A stretch of 64,000 nucleotides of DNA from Enterobacter mori (GCF_025244905.1 NZ_CP104285.1:1922001-1986000); one strand, 5' to 3'. Counted from the first letter of the stretch, positions 8,769 through 20,595 are shown. The notes: generated by a model from the letters alone, not told the origin. Numbers and translations: made by a program.

Positions 8769-9103
8769 TTTATCCACCCTGAATATCAGACCTAATTGCC
8801 TGAAAGCATAAATTAAAAAAGTAAATTAGACAGCAAAGAACTTGTCCTAATTATAAATGAAACGGTGTTTTTGATTTTCCTGAAAAGTGGATTTCACTTT
8901 TCAAATAGCGACTTTATTTTTGTGGTTTTTGGCTGAATATATAGGAATCATCGGTTTAGCGAGTGATGGGAAAGTATCCGAAAAGTTGAAAATTTAAATT
9001 GCTTACACGATTCACCGTTTTTTTAGCTGAAGTAAATATGCCAGTATAAATACGTAGTCAGGTGTTTCTTACTCCGATCAAATATCACAAAAGGATTGTT
9101 TCG
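8769..9103. promoter_or_regulatory. Divergent ppsR/ppsA promoter region (335 bases)
   Basis: The region is A+T rich. It contains a perfect 9-bp inverted repeat, TGAAAAGTG (8881-8889) and CACTTTTCA (8895-8903), with spacer GATTT. A Cra-like site lies at 9003-9017. A likely ppsA -10 hexamer TATAAA is at 9045-9050 with no good -35, fitting an activator-dependent promoter. No coding sequence was seen. Confidence 0.6.
9003..9017 (-). promoter_or_regulatory. Cra (FruR)-like binding site upstream of ppsA
   Basis: Read on the minus strand the sequence is CGGTGAATCGTGTAA, matching the conserved left half of the Cra consensus (RSTGAAWCSNT). Its centre lies about 35-38 bases before the TATAAA box, near -46 of the presumed ppsA start, the position from which Cra is known to activate E. 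coli ppsA. Confidence 0.6.
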
Positions 9104-11482
<2,379 letters not shown>

Positions 11483-11500
11483 CCGCTTAAAAACGGATAA

Positions 11501-11529
11501 AGGCGAGGAGATATTTCCTCGCCTTTTTT
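11501..11529 (+). terminator. Rho-independent terminator of ppsA
   Basis: AGGCGAGGA (11501-11509) pairs perfectly with TCCTCGCCT (11516-11524), and a run of T follows. It starts 18 bases after the ppsA stop. Confidence 0.9.
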
Positions 11530-11586
11530 ATTTCCGCCCAAATATGCTCCCCATCACAAATAAAACAAAAAACCAAATATCATAAT

Positions 11587-11671
11587 TTGTCTGTTAATTT
11601 AGACAATTGTTAGCGCGCAAAGCGTTGCTAATACTTGAGCCTTACTGCGCATCTCCAAAGGATGATGCGCA
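11587..11671 (+). promoter_or_regulatory. Promoter/leader of the sugar cassette with two inverted repeats
   Basis: TTGTCT (11587-11592) and AGACAA (11601-11606) form an inverted repeat in an A+T-rich stretch that may be an operator. Further down TGCGCATC (11646-11653) pairs with GATGCGCA (11664-11671), enclosing CCAAAGG, and ends 43 bases before the symporter ATG, so it probably folds in the transcript leader. No regulator gene lies next to the cassette. Confidence 0.4.
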
Positions 11672-11714
11672 ACTGGTTGAAATACGTTTTAACCTGATAA
11701 AAAGGCAAATAACA

Positions 11715-13115
11715 ATGACAATCTCCTCTGTATTACGTACGAAAGATAAAATAGGTTATGGCTTAGGCGATATGGCCAGCGCGCTGGTCTGGCAAACGGC
11801 GACGTTATTTCTCGCCTATTTTTATACGGACGTTTTTGGTTTGCCCGCCGCGATTATGGGCACCATGTTTTTAGTGGTGCGCGTGGTCGATGCATTTATC
11901 GATCCCTGCATTGGTGCACTCGTCGACCGCACGCAAACGCGCCACGGTCGTTTTCGCCCCTGGCTGCTGTGGTTTGCCATACCGTTTGGCGTCAGCTGTC
12001 TGATTACCTTCTATGTGCCGGACGTCGGGCCGACCGGGAAAATTGTCTATGCCTGCGTGACTTACGCCGTTCTGAGCCTTATCTACTCGGCAATTAACGT
12101 GCCTTACTGCGCCATGCCGGGCGCGCTGACGCTGGATCCGCGCGAACGTCACTCTCTGCAATCCTGGCGCTTTGGGTTGTCGTTTATCGGCGGGCTGATC
12201 GTGACGGTGATTGCCCTGCCGCTGGTGTCACAGCTGGGGCAAGGTAACGTACAGAAAGGCTATTTCTATGCCATGAGCCTGATGGGGCTGCTGGGTATTG
12301 TTTTATTCTTCTGCTGCTTCCTGATGACCCGCGAGCGTTATTCGCCACGAAATGATACCTCCGGCTCCATGGTGACGGATTTAAAACTGCTGGCCAAAAA
12401 CAGCCAGTGGCGAATTGTTTTCGTGTTTAATATTTTGCTGTTAACGGCGGTCGTGACGCGTGGCTCTGCAACCATGTATTACGTCAACTATGTGCTGCTG
12501 CGCCCGGAGCTGGTCTTTGCCTTTATTGTTTCAGGTATGGTGGCTTCATTAAGCGGGGCATTATTATCTGAACGTCTGCTCGGAAAATTTGATCGCGTTC
12601 GCGCCTATCAGTGGACCATTATGACTTTCGTGATTTTCGGCGCGCTGATTTTCTTCATTCCTCCTTCGCAGGTCTGGCTGATATTCGGCGTCAACATCGT
12701 TTTTAGCTTTATTCAAAACCTGACCACGCCACTCCAGTGGACCATGTTCTCGGACGTGGTGGATTATGAAGAGCATCGCAGCGGCCGCCGTCTGGACGGT
12801 CTGGTCTTCTCTACCGCGCTGTTTGCCATCAAGTTTGGCCTGGCGCTGGGCGGGGCGGTGGTCGGCTGGGTGCTTGGCATGGTGGATTACGCGCCGGGCC
12901 AGGCAACCCAGGCGCCGCACGTACTCTCGACCATCAACGCACTTTTCACCCTCATCCCTTGCGCGCTGTTCCTTTGCATGGTGGCGCTTCTTTCCATTTA
13001 CAAACTCAACAGTCGGCTGGTGGATTCCATTGCCCGTGAACTCGCTGGCAAGCGTGATGTGCGTCCCGACGCGGGGCAGCTCAGCCCGGCAACCCATTCT
13101 GCAATACAGGAGTAA
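11715..13115 (+). CDS. GPH-family sugar:cation symporter (MFS, YicJ-like)
   Basis: A 466-residue inner-membrane protein with about 12 membrane segments. It belongs to the glycoside-pentoside-hexuronide:cation symporter family (MelB, XynB/XylP, YicJ): the N-terminus KIGYGLGDMASALVWQ, the loop DPCIGALVDRTQTRHGRFRP and the central DVVDYEEHRSGRRLDGL are all family-typical. I start it at 11715 (MTISSVLRTKDKI), preceded by AAAAGG; earlier in-frame ATGs lie in the leader. It ends 3 bases before a GH3 glycosidase, so the pair should import and cleave a short glycoside. The substrate cannot be read off; a beta-xyloside or beta-glucoside is plausible. Confidence 0.88.
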   Translation: MTISSVLRTKDKIGYGLGDMASALVWQTATLFLAYFYTDVFGLPAAIMGTMFLVVRVVDAFIDPCIGALVDRTQTRHGRFRPWLLWFAIPFGVSCLITFYVPDVGPTGKIVYACVTYAVLSLIYSAINVPYCAMPGALTLDPRERHSLQSWRFGLSFIGGLIVTVIALPLVSQLGQGNVQKGYFYAMSLMGLLGIVLFFCCFLMTRERYSPRNDTSGSMVTDLKLLAKNSQWRIVFVFNILLLTAVVTRGSATMYYVNYVLLRPELVFAFIVSGMVASLSGALLSERLLGKFDRVRAYQWTIMTFVIFGALIFFIPPSQVWLIFGVNIVFSFIQNLTTPLQWTMFSDVVDYEEHRSGRRLDGLVFSTALFAIKFGLALGGAVVGWVLGMVDYAPGQATQAPHVLSTINALFTLIPCALFLCMVALLSIYKLNSRLVDSIARELAGKRDVRPDAGQLSPATHSAIQE

Positions 13116-13118
13116 AAT

Positions 13119-15494
13119 ATGACGGCTATCTATAAGGACGCGGAACGTCCGGTACACGAGCGCGTTGCCGATTTACTGGCGCGTATGACTCCAGAAGAGA
13201 AGTTTGCCCAGATGCACGCGTACTGGCTGATCCTCGATGAAAATGGCAATCACCGGGAGCGCAGTGATTTGAGCGATGAGTTCGCGGGCTTGAGCGAGCA
13301 GGCCTCGCTCAGCGAACGGCTGAAACTGGGTGTGGGGCAGATCACGCGTCCGCTCGGCACCCACATCGTTGATGCGAAAACCGGCGTGCGCGCGGCGAAT
13401 CGACTCCAGCGAATGATGATGGAAGAGACGCGGCTCGGCATTCCGGCGCTGTTCCACGAGGAGTGTCTGGTGGGTTTACTGTGCAAAGACGCCACGCTGT
13501 TCCCGTCCTCGTTGAACTATGGTTCGACCTGGGACCCGGAGCTGGTGCAGCGCGCGGCGGAGCAGATCGGCAAAGAGGCGCGATCCGTCGGCTGTCAGCA
13601 GGGGCTGGCTCCGGTGCTGGATGTTTCCCGCGACGTGCGCTGGGGGCGTACCGAAGAGACCTTCGGCGAAGATCCCTGGCTGGTGGGGGTGATGGCGACC
13701 GCCTACGTCAGAGGATTACAGGGTGATAAACGCGACCTGCTGGCGACCCTGAAACATTACGTTGGCCACTCGTTCAGCGAAGGGGCGCGCAACCACGCGC
13801 CGGTGCACCTCGGGTTTAGCGAGCTGAACGATACCTTCCTGCTGCCGTTTGAAATGGCGGTGAAACTGGCAAATGCCGGTTCGGTCATGCCCGCCTACCA
13901 CGATATTGATAATCAGCCGGGGCACAGCGACGGCTTCCTCCTTACCACCGTCCTGCGTGAACAGTGGGGCTTTGACGGGATCGTCGTGGCGGATTACGGC
14001 GGCGTCAGCCTGCTGCATCAGCATCACGGAATATCCCACGATGCAGCGGAGTCCGCCGCGCTGGCCTTTAACGCCGGGCTGGACGTTGAGCTGCCGAAAG
14101 ACGACTGCGCGCGCCATCTGGCGGAAGCGGTAGAGCGTGGACTGATTTCTATGGCGAAAGTGGATGAGATCGTGGCGCGTACGCTGACGGAAAAATTCCG
14201 CCTTGGCCTGTTTGAGCGTCCCTATGCCGATGTGCAGGGCAGCGATCTGCAAAATGAGACGACCCGGCAGGTGGCGCGGGATGTCGCGACAAAGTCGATC
14301 ACGCTTCTGGAAAACAATGGCATCTTGCCCCTCGGCGGAAAACCTCGCGTGGCGCTGGTCGGCCCGACGGCAGACGATCCGCTGGCCTTGCTGAGCGGCT
14401 ACAGCTTCCCGGTGCACCTGATCATCAGCGACATGGTCGAAGAGACGTCGCAGGTGACGACCCCGCGCGCGGCGCTGGAACACTATCTTGGCGCATCGAA
14501 CGTGCGCTATGCCAAAGGGTGCCACATCATTGAAAAACGGATGGCAGGCGCGCCGGTCTTCCCCGGCGACAGCGGCGGTAAACCCATGCAGCAGTCGCCG
14601 GTTTCACTGAGCACCGCACTTATCCCCGAGGCGGTAAACGTCGCGCAGGAGAGTGACGTGGTGGTGGCCTGCGTCGGCGATCTCGCCGGGCTGTTCCAGA
14701 GCGGCACCGTGGGTGAAGGCTCAGATACTGACTCACTGAATCTGCCTGGCGTGCAGCAACAGCTGCTGGAAGCGCTGGTCGCCACCGGTAAACCGGTCAT
14801 CGTCGTGATGACCGGCGGGCGTCCGTACAACCTTCAGGGCCTGGAAGATAAGGTCGCGGCCCTGATGATGGCCTGGGAACCCGGGCAGGAAGGGGGGTGT
14901 GCGATTGCCGATGTGCTGACCGGACGCGCCGAGCCGCAGGGTAGGCTGGTCGTCAGCGTACCAAAAAGCGCTGGCGCAATGCCGTACTACTACAACCACA
15001 AGCTGAAAAGCGGGGGTACGCCGTTCGCGTTCCATTTCGGTGCCCGCTATCCGTTTGGTTTCGGCCTCGGCTGGACGTCGTTTAGCTGGGGCGCGGCGCG
15101 CCTGGCTGAAAGCCGCGTGCCGGTTGAAGGCGAGGTAGCGTTCAGTATTGACGTGACGAATACCGGGGAACGCAGCGGCAGCGAAGTCGTGCAGGTTTAC
15201 GTCAGGGATAAGATCGCCACCCAGGTGCGGCCGCTTCAGGAGCTGAAAGCCTTCCAGCGCGTCACGCTTTCGCCGGGTGAAACCGCCACGCTCACCTTTA
15301 CCTTACCGGTGGACATGTTCAACTTCACCCGTCGGGACGGGAAACGCATCGTCGAGCCAGGTGAGTTTGAGCTACAGATTGGCGCTTCATCGGCGGATAT
15401 TCGCGAGACGGTGACGGTCAATGTCACCGGAGAGACGCGGGTGCTGCCTGGTGAGTGGCGGATGCTCAGTACCTGTCAGGTTAAACACGCGTAG
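13119..15494 (+). CDS. Cytoplasmic glycoside hydrolase family 3 beta-glycosidase
   Basis: A 791-residue GH3 enzyme: N-terminal TIM barrel (DVSRDVRWGRTEETFGEDPW, LATLKHYVGHS), the nucleophile motif GFDGIVVADYGG with Asp292, an alpha/beta sandwich domain (residues about 390-620) and a C-terminal fibronectin III-like domain (TNTGERSGSEVVQVYV). There is no signal peptide, so it acts inside the cell on a substrate brought in by the preceding symporter. The stop of the symporter and this ATG are separated by 3 bases with a GGAG ribosome site. Family members cleave beta-glucosides or beta-xylosides; the sequence alone does not decide between these. Confidence 0.9.
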   Translation: MTAIYKDAERPVHERVADLLARMTPEEKFAQMHAYWLILDENGNHRERSDLSDEFAGLSEQASLSERLKLGVGQITRPLGTHIVDAKTGVRAANRLQRMMMEETRLGIPALFHEECLVGLLCKDATLFPSSLNYGSTWDPELVQRAAEQIGKEARSVGCQQGLAPVLDVSRDVRWGRTEETFGEDPWLVGVMATAYVRGLQGDKRDLLATLKHYVGHSFSEGARNHAPVHLGFSELNDTFLLPFEMAVKLANAGSVMPAYHDIDNQPGHSDGFLLTTVLREQWGFDGIVVADYGGVSLLHQHHGISHDAAESAALAFNAGLDVELPKDDCARHLAEAVERGLISMAKVDEIVARTLTEKFRLGLFERPYADVQGSDLQNETTRQVARDVATKSITLLENNGILPLGGKPRVALVGPTADDPLALLSGYSFPVHLIISDMVEETSQVTTPRAALEHYLGASNVRYAKGCHIIEKRMAGAPVFPGDSGGKPMQQSPVSLSTALIPEAVNVAQESDVVVACVGDLAGLFQSGTVGEGSDTDSLNLPGVQQQLLEALVATGKPVIVVMTGGRPYNLQGLEDKVAALMMAWEPGQEGGCAIADVLTGRAEPQGRLVVSVPKSAGAMPYYYNHKLKSGGTPFAFHFGARYPFGFGLGWTSFSWGAARLAESRVPVEGEVAFSIDVTNTGERSGSEVVQVYVRDKIATQVRPLQELKAFQRVTLSPGETATLTFTLPVDMFNFTRRDGKRIVEPGEFELQIGASSADIRETVTVNVTGETRVLPGEWRMLSTCQVKHA

Positions 15495-15501
15495 TCAGGA
15501 T

Positions 15502-15607
15502 AAAAAAAAGCCCATCGTGGGAGATGGGCAAAGACTACACACAGCAATTCGTTGTTTCACTCAGGGGATTTCCATGCTTATAAATCAAGGTGTTGATTTA
15601 TAACCGT
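15502..15607 (-). ncRNA. rprA: RprA small regulatory RNA
   Basis: The minus strand starts ACGGTTATAAATCAACACCT and continues through GGAAATCCCCTGAGTGAAAC and AACGAATTGCTGTG to a terminator hairpin GCCCATC/GATGGGC (15510-15529 on the plus strand) with eight T. This matches what I remember of E. coli RprA almost base for base, including its place beside ydiK. RprA is about 106 nt, binds Hfq, is made under RcsB control and activates rpoS translation while repressing csgD. Upstream is a TACTAT -10 box and the conserved stretch TTGAGACGAATCTGATCGAC (15633-15652), the likely RcsB-binding area. Confidence 0.93.
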
Positions 15608-15778
15608 GTCCTAATAGTAGGCATGTCGGCTTTTAGCGTCGATCAGATTCGTCTCAATAGTTAAAGAGACGTAAAGATTTCTTGAGGTTAACAGCGGACT
15701 TACTGCTGAAATGGAGGGTCTGACCAGTGAGTAATGAATAAATACTTTAGCAGCATTTAAGTATTGTACGAAAGCATG

Positions 15779-15809
15779 TAGGCCGGGTAAGCGTTAGCGC
15801 CACCCGGCC
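15779..15809. repeat. REP unit between rprA and ydiK
   Basis: GGCCGGGT (15781-15788) pairs with ACCCGGCC (15802-15809) around AAGCGTTAGCGCC. It is almost the same unit as at 6701-6730 and lies directly behind ydiK. Confidence 0.8.
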
Positions 15810-15816
15810 AAAAGGC

Positions 15817-16932
15817 TTACTGCGTGTTCTTCTCTTCCAGCTCTTCCAGTTCGCTCAGGATCACATCCGGGTCCGTTCCCGGAGGGGGAACTTCATGCAC
15901 CCAGGCCGAGAAGAGACGCCATGTTACTGCGAGCAGCACCGGGCCAATAAAGAGGCCGATCATCCCAAACGCGATTAACCCGCCGATAACGCCTGACAGG
16001 ATCAGAATCAACGGCAAATCAGCCCCCATGCGGATCAGGATCGGGCGAATGACGTTGTCCATGGTGCCGACCACGCAGCTCCAGACCAGCAGCACCGTTC
16101 CCCAGGTGGTATCACCCGTCCAGTAAAGCCAGATAATGCTGGGAACCAGCACCAGCAATGGCCCCAGTTGCGCAAGGCAGGTCATCAGCATGACCACGGT
16201 GAACACGGTGGCGTACGGTACGCCGGAAATCGCCAGACCGATACCGCCCAGCACCGCCTGCACCAGCGCGGTTACCACCACGCCCAGCGCAACGGCACGA
16301 ACGGCTTGCGCAGCCAGCAGCACGGCGGCATCGCCGCGTTTACCCGCCAGTCGGGTGGCAAAATGACGCACCCCCAGGGCAACCTGCTCACCGCGCCAGT
16401 ACAGGAGCGCGCTAAAGACCAGCATCAGGGCACAGTGCATCATAAAGCGGCCAATGTGCGCCGCCTGACCGACAAACCAGGTGGTGGTGGTGCCAATATA
16501 CGGCCGCACTTTCGCGATCAGCGCGCTGCCGCCCATCTCCAGCAGGCTGTGCCAGCCGCTGTAGAGTTTCGCGCCGACCAGTGGAATGCTGTTAAGCCAC
16601 GCGAGATCCGGCAACGTCAGATCTCCGCTGGTGGCGGCACGGATCACCGGGCCACTGGAGTCGACGAGACTATTTACCAGTAGGGCAATCGGAATAATAA
16701 ACAGCATGAACAGCAGCAGCGTCATGACCAGTACCGCCAGGCCACGGCGGCCAAACAGCAGTTTCTGCAGCCGTAATAAGAGAGGCCAGGTGGCGACGAC
16801 AACGGTAGCGGCCCACGCAAAGCCAAGCACGAAGGGTTGAACAATCCACAGACACGCAATAATCATCAGGGCTAAAAACAGCACTGACAGCAAAATTTGC
16901 GCAACATCCCTGGGCTGACGAAGATTGACCAT
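15817..16932 (-). CDS. ydiK: AI-2E family transporter YdiK
   Basis: A 371-residue integral membrane protein of the AI-2E/UPF0118 permease family. It has about eight membrane segments arranged as two N-terminal, two central and four C-terminal hydrophobic blocks, with the characteristic LGPLLVLVPSIIWLY and NVIRPILIRMGADLPLILIL motifs. The N-terminus MVNLRQPRDVAQILL and the position between rprA and divergent ydiJ fit E. coli YdiK. Transported substrate is unknown; related proteins have been linked to quorum signals or sodium/proton exchange, and I do not assign either. Confidence 0.92.
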   Translation of the reverse strand: MVNLRQPRDVAQILLSVLFLALMIIACLWIVQPFVLGFAWAATVVVATWPLLLRLQKLLFGRRGLAVLVMTLLLFMLFIIPIALLVNSLVDSSGPVIRAATSGDLTLPDLAWLNSIPLVGAKLYSGWHSLLEMGGSALIAKVRPYIGTTTTWFVGQAAHIGRFMMHCALMLVFSALLYWRGEQVALGVRHFATRLAGKRGDAAVLLAAQAVRAVALGVVVTALVQAVLGGIGLAISGVPYATVFTVVMLMTCLAQLGPLLVLVPSIIWLYWTGDTTWGTVLLVWSCVVGTMDNVIRPILIRMGADLPLILILSGVIGGLIAFGMIGLFIGPVLLAVTWRLFSAWVHEVPPPGTDPDVILSELEELEEKNTQ

Positions 16933-17131
16933 AAATGCAACTTTCCTTAAATGAACACCAGCATGGCTGGCGAGAACGTAAACCGCTTCTCTCTAATCAT
17001 TAGTGACATCAGCGATTTTTGACAGGCGGATTTTGCCCGTAATTCAGCGAAGCACATAAGAAAAAAATGTGATAAAACTTTCCAGACACAACGCAAACGA
17101 TTTCACACCACTCTAATTAGGGTCGACATTC

Positions 17132-20100
17132 ATGATCCCACAGATTTCTCAGGCACCTGGCGTCGTTCAGCTGGTGCTTAATTTTTTGCAAGCACTGGAG
17201 CAACAGGGTTTTACAGGTGATACCGCCACGAACTATGCCGACAGGCTGACGATGGCGACCGATAACAGTATCTACCAGCTTCTCCCCGATGCCGTCGTTT
17301 TTCCACGCTCTACGGCGGATGTGGCGCTGATTGCCCGTCTGGCCTCGCAGGAGCGCTTTACCTCTCTGGTTTTCACCCCGCGTGGCGGCGGTACCGGCAC
17401 CAATGGGCAGGCGCTGAACCAGGGTATCATTATCGATATGTCCCGCTATATGAACCGCATCATTGAAATCAACCCTGAAGAGGGATGGGTGCGCGTGGAA
17501 GCGGGGGTTATCAAAGATCAGCTTAATCAATTCTTAAAACCGTACGGCTACTTTTTTGCGCCGGAACTGTCGACCAGCAACCGGGCGACCATTGGCGGGA
17601 TGATCAATACCGATGCATCCGGTCAGGGCTCGCTGGTCTACGGTAAAACCTCCGACCACGTGCTGGGCGTGCGTGCGGTGCTGCTGGGGGGGGATATCCT
17701 CGATACCCAGCCAATGCCGGTTGAACTGGCCGAGACGCTGGGTAAAGAGAGCACGGCGAGCGGGCGGATTTATCGCACCGTGCTGGAACGCTGTCGCGAT
17801 AACCGTCAGCTTATCCTCGACAAATTCCCGAAACTGAACCGCTTCCTGACGGGTTACGATCTGCGTCACGTCTTTAACGACGACCTGACCCAGTTTGATT
17901 TAACCCGCGTGCTGACCGGTTCGGAAGGCACGCTGGCGTTTATTACCGAAGCGCGTCTGGATATCACCCGGCTGCCGAAGGTGCGTCGCCTGGTAAACGT
18001 CAAATACAACTCCTTCGATTCTGCCCTGCGCAACGCGCCGTTTATGGTGGATGCGCGGGCGTTGTCGGTGGAAACCGTTGACTCAAAAGTATTGAACCTG
18101 GCGAGAGAAGATATCGTCTGGCATTCGGTCAGTGAGCTGATCGCCGATGTCCCCGACAAAGAGATGCTCGGTCTTAACATCGTTGAGTTCGCTGGCGATG
18201 ACGCCGAACTGATTGAACGTCAGGTGAGCACGCTGTGTCAGCGGCTGGACGAACTGATTGCACGCGGTGAAGGCGGCGTGATCGGCTGGCAGCTGTGCAA
18301 CGATCTCTCCGGCATTGAGCGTATCTACGCGATGCGTAAAAAAGCGGTGGGGCTGCTCGGGAATGCGAAAGGGGCCGCGAAGCCGATTCCGTTTGCCGAG
18401 GATACCTGCGTGCCGCCGGAACATCTGGCGGATTACATCGTTGAATTCCGCGCGCTGCTGGACAGCCACGGCCTGAGCTACGGCATGTTTGGCCACGTGG
18501 ACGCAGGCGTACTGCATGTGCGTCCGGCGCTGGATATGTGTGACCCGCAACAGGAGATCCTGATGAAGGCGATCTCCGACGACGTGGTGGCCTTAACCGC
18601 TAAATATGGCGGCCTGCTGTGGGGTGAGCACGGCAAAGGGTTCCGCGCGGAGTACAGCCCGGCGTTCTTCGGGGAGCAACTCTTTGGTGAACTGCGTAAG
18701 GTCAAAGCGGCATTCGACCCGGATAACCGCCTCAATCCCGGTAAGATTTGCCCGCCTGAGGGCGTTGACGCGCCAATGCTGCAGGTGGATGCGGTCAAGC
18801 GCGGTACCTATGACCGACAAATTCCGATTGCGGTACGCTCTTCCTGGCGTGGCGCCATGGAGTGCAACGGTAACGGTCTGTGCTTTAACTTCGATGTGAA
18901 GAGCCCGATGTGCCCGTCGATGAAAATCACCAGCAACCGTATCCACTCGCCAAAAGGGCGTGCGACGCTGGTGCGCGAGTGGCTGCGACTGCTGGCGGAC
19001 CGGGGCGTCGACCCGCTCAAGCTCGAGCAGGAACTGCCGGAAAAACGCGCCAGCCTGCGTTCCCTTATCGAACGTACCCGCAACAGCTGGCATGCGAATA
19101 AAGGCGAATACGACTTCTCGCATGAAGTGAAAGAGGCCATGTCCGGCTGCCTGGCCTGCAAGGCCTGTTCGACGCAGTGTCCGATCAAAATCGACGTGCC
19201 GGAGTTCCGCTCGCGCTTCCTCCAGCTGTATCACACGCGCTATCTGCGACCGATGCGCGACCATCTGGTGGCGACGGTGGAAAGCTACGCCCCGCTGATG
19301 GCGCGTGCGCCGAAAACCTTTAACTTCTTTATCAATCAGCCGCTGGTGCGTAAGCTTTCCGAAAAACATATCGGCATGGTGGATCTGCCGCTGCTCTCGA
19401 CACCGTCGCTGCAACGCCAGCTGGTGGGACACCGCTCGGCAAACATGACGCTGGAACAGCTTGAAGCACTGAGTGATGCGCAAAAAGCGAACGTGGTGCT
19501 GGTGGTGCAGGATCCGTTTACCAGTTATTACGATGCGCAGGTGGTGGCCGATTTTATCCGTCTGGCGGAAAAAGTGGGCTACCAGCCGGTTGTGCTGCCG
19601 TTCTCCCCGAATGGCAAGGCGCAGCACATTAAGGGCTTCCTGACCCGTTTTGCGAAGACGGCGCAGAAAACGTCTGACTTCCTTAATCGCGTGGCGCAGC
19701 TTGGGATACCCATGGTCGGCGTCGATCCGGCGCTGGTACTGTGCTACCGCGATGAGTACAAGCAGACGCTGGGCGAAAAACGCGGTGATTTCCACGTCAT
19801 GCTCGTACACGAGTGGCTGCCTTTAGCGCTACAGCAAACCGCCGCACGTGAGGCCAGCGGTGAGCCATGGTATCTGTTTGGCCACTGTACTGAAGTCACG
19901 GCACTGCCGGGTGCACCTGCCCAGTGGGCCACTATATTCGCCCGTTTTGGCGCGAAGCTGGAAAACGTCAGCGTAGGCTGCTGCGGTATGGCAGGTACCT
20001 ACGGGCACGAAGTGAAAAACCACGCCAATTCGCTTGGGATCTATGAATTATCGTGGCAACAGGCGATGCAGCGTCTACCGCGTAACCGCTGTCTGGCAAC

Positions 20101-20188
20101 GGGGTATTCGTGTCGCAGCCAGGTGAAACGCGTTGAGGGTAACGGTGTTCGCCACCCATTACAGGCTTTGCTGGAGATTATCGGATGA
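17132..20188 (+). CDS. ydiJ: FAD/4Fe-4S 2-hydroxyacid dehydrogenase YdiJ (probable D-2-hydroxyglutarate dehydrogenase)
   Basis: A 1018-residue fusion of a GlcD-like FAD module and an Fe-S/heterodisulfide reductase-like module. Part 1: the FAD-binding PCMH domain (FTPRGGGTGTNGQALNQG, NRATIGGMINTDASG) and FAD-oxidase C domain (MFGHVDAGVLHVRP, WGEHGKGFRAEYSP). Part 2: a ferredoxin-like motif CLACKACSTQCPIKIDVPEF near residue 675 and a CCG-domain-like C-terminus (GCCGMAGTYG). Homologues have been described as D-2-hydroxyglutarate dehydrogenases that clear a by-product of SerA; I rely on memory for that. It overlaps menI by 4 bases. Confidence 0.93.
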   Translation: MIPQISQAPGVVQLVLNFLQALEQQGFTGDTATNYADRLTMATDNSIYQLLPDAVVFPRSTADVALIARLASQERFTSLVFTPRGGGTGTNGQALNQGIIIDMSRYMNRIIEINPEEGWVRVEAGVIKDQLNQFLKPYGYFFAPELSTSNRATIGGMINTDASGQGSLVYGKTSDHVLGVRAVLLGGDILDTQPMPVELAETLGKESTASGRIYRTVLERCRDNRQLILDKFPKLNRFLTGYDLRHVFNDDLTQFDLTRVLTGSEGTLAFITEARLDITRLPKVRRLVNVKYNSFDSALRNAPFMVDARALSVETVDSKVLNLAREDIVWHSVSELIADVPDKEMLGLNIVEFAGDDAELIERQVSTLCQRLDELIARGEGGVIGWQLCNDLSGIERIYAMRKKAVGLLGNAKGAAKPIPFAEDTCVPPEHLADYIVEFRALLDSHGLSYGMFGHVDAGVLHVRPALDMCDPQQEILMKAISDDVVALTAKYGGLLWGEHGKGFRAEYSPAFFGEQLFGELRKVKAAFDPDNRLNPGKICPPEGVDAPMLQVDAVKRGTYDRQIPIAVRSSWRGAMECNGNGLCFNFDVKSPMCPSMKITSNRIHSPKGRATLVREWLRLLADRGVDPLKLEQELPEKRASLRSLIERTRNSWHANKGEYDFSHEVKEAMSGCLACKACSTQCPIKIDVPEFRSRFLQLYHTRYLRPMRDHLVATVESYAPLMARAPKTFNFFINQPLVRKLSEKHIGMVDLPLLSTPSLQRQLVGHRSANMTLEQLEALSDAQKANVVLVVQDPFTSYYDAQVVADFIRLAEKVGYQPVVLPFSPNGKAQHIKGFLTRFAKTAQKTSDFLNRVAQLGIPMVGVDPALVLCYRDEYKQTLGEKRGDFHVMLVHEWLPLALQQTAAREASGEPWYLFGHCTEVTALPGAPAQWATIFARFGAKLENVSVGCCGMAGTYGHEVKNHANSLGIYELSWQQAMQRLPRNRCLATGYSCRSQVKRVEGNGVRHPLQALLEIIG

Positions 20189-20595
20189 TCTGGAAACGTG
20201 CGGTGACGCTGCAGGCGTTAAACGCCATGGGCGAGGGGAATATGGTGGGGCTGCTGGACATCCAGTTTACCCGCATTGGTGAGAGTGAGCTGGAAGCAAC
20301 GATGCCCGTCGATAGCCGCACGCATCAGCCGTTTGGTTTACTGCACGGCGGCGCGTCCGTTGTGCTGGCCGAAACGCTGGGTTCGGTTGCGGGCTATCTC
20401 TGTACCGAAGGGGAGCAGAAGGTTGTCGGGCTGGAGGTGAACGCTAACCATATCCGCTCAGTTCGCCGTGGACGCGTGCGCGGTATTTGCCGCGCGCTTC
20501 ATGCCGGGAGCCGTCATCAGGTGTGGCAGATCGATATTCTTGATGAGCAGGAACGCCTGTGCTGCTCCTCAAGACTGACGACGGCAGTTGTGTAA
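20185..20595 (+). CDS. menI: 1,4-dihydroxy-2-naphthoyl-CoA hydrolase MenI (YdiI)
   Basis: A 136-residue hotdog-fold thioesterase. The family motif HGGASVVLAETLGS carries the catalytic Glu63. MenI releases CoA from DHNA-CoA in menaquinone synthesis. It starts inside the ydiJ stop (ATGA), so the two genes are co-translated, the same arrangement as in E. coli. Confidence 0.94.
   Translation: MIWKRAVTLQALNAMGEGNMVGLLDIQFTRIGESELEATMPVDSRTHQPFGLLHGGASVVLAETLGSVAGYLCTEGEQKVVGLEVNANHIRSVRRGRVRGICRALHAGSRHQVWQIDILDEQERLCCSSRLTTAVV

Noticed and set aside
18593..19810. A 405-codon open frame antisense to ydiJ
   Set aside because: Same reasoning: shadow of a strongly coding sense strand, with odd composition (His, Arg, Gln).
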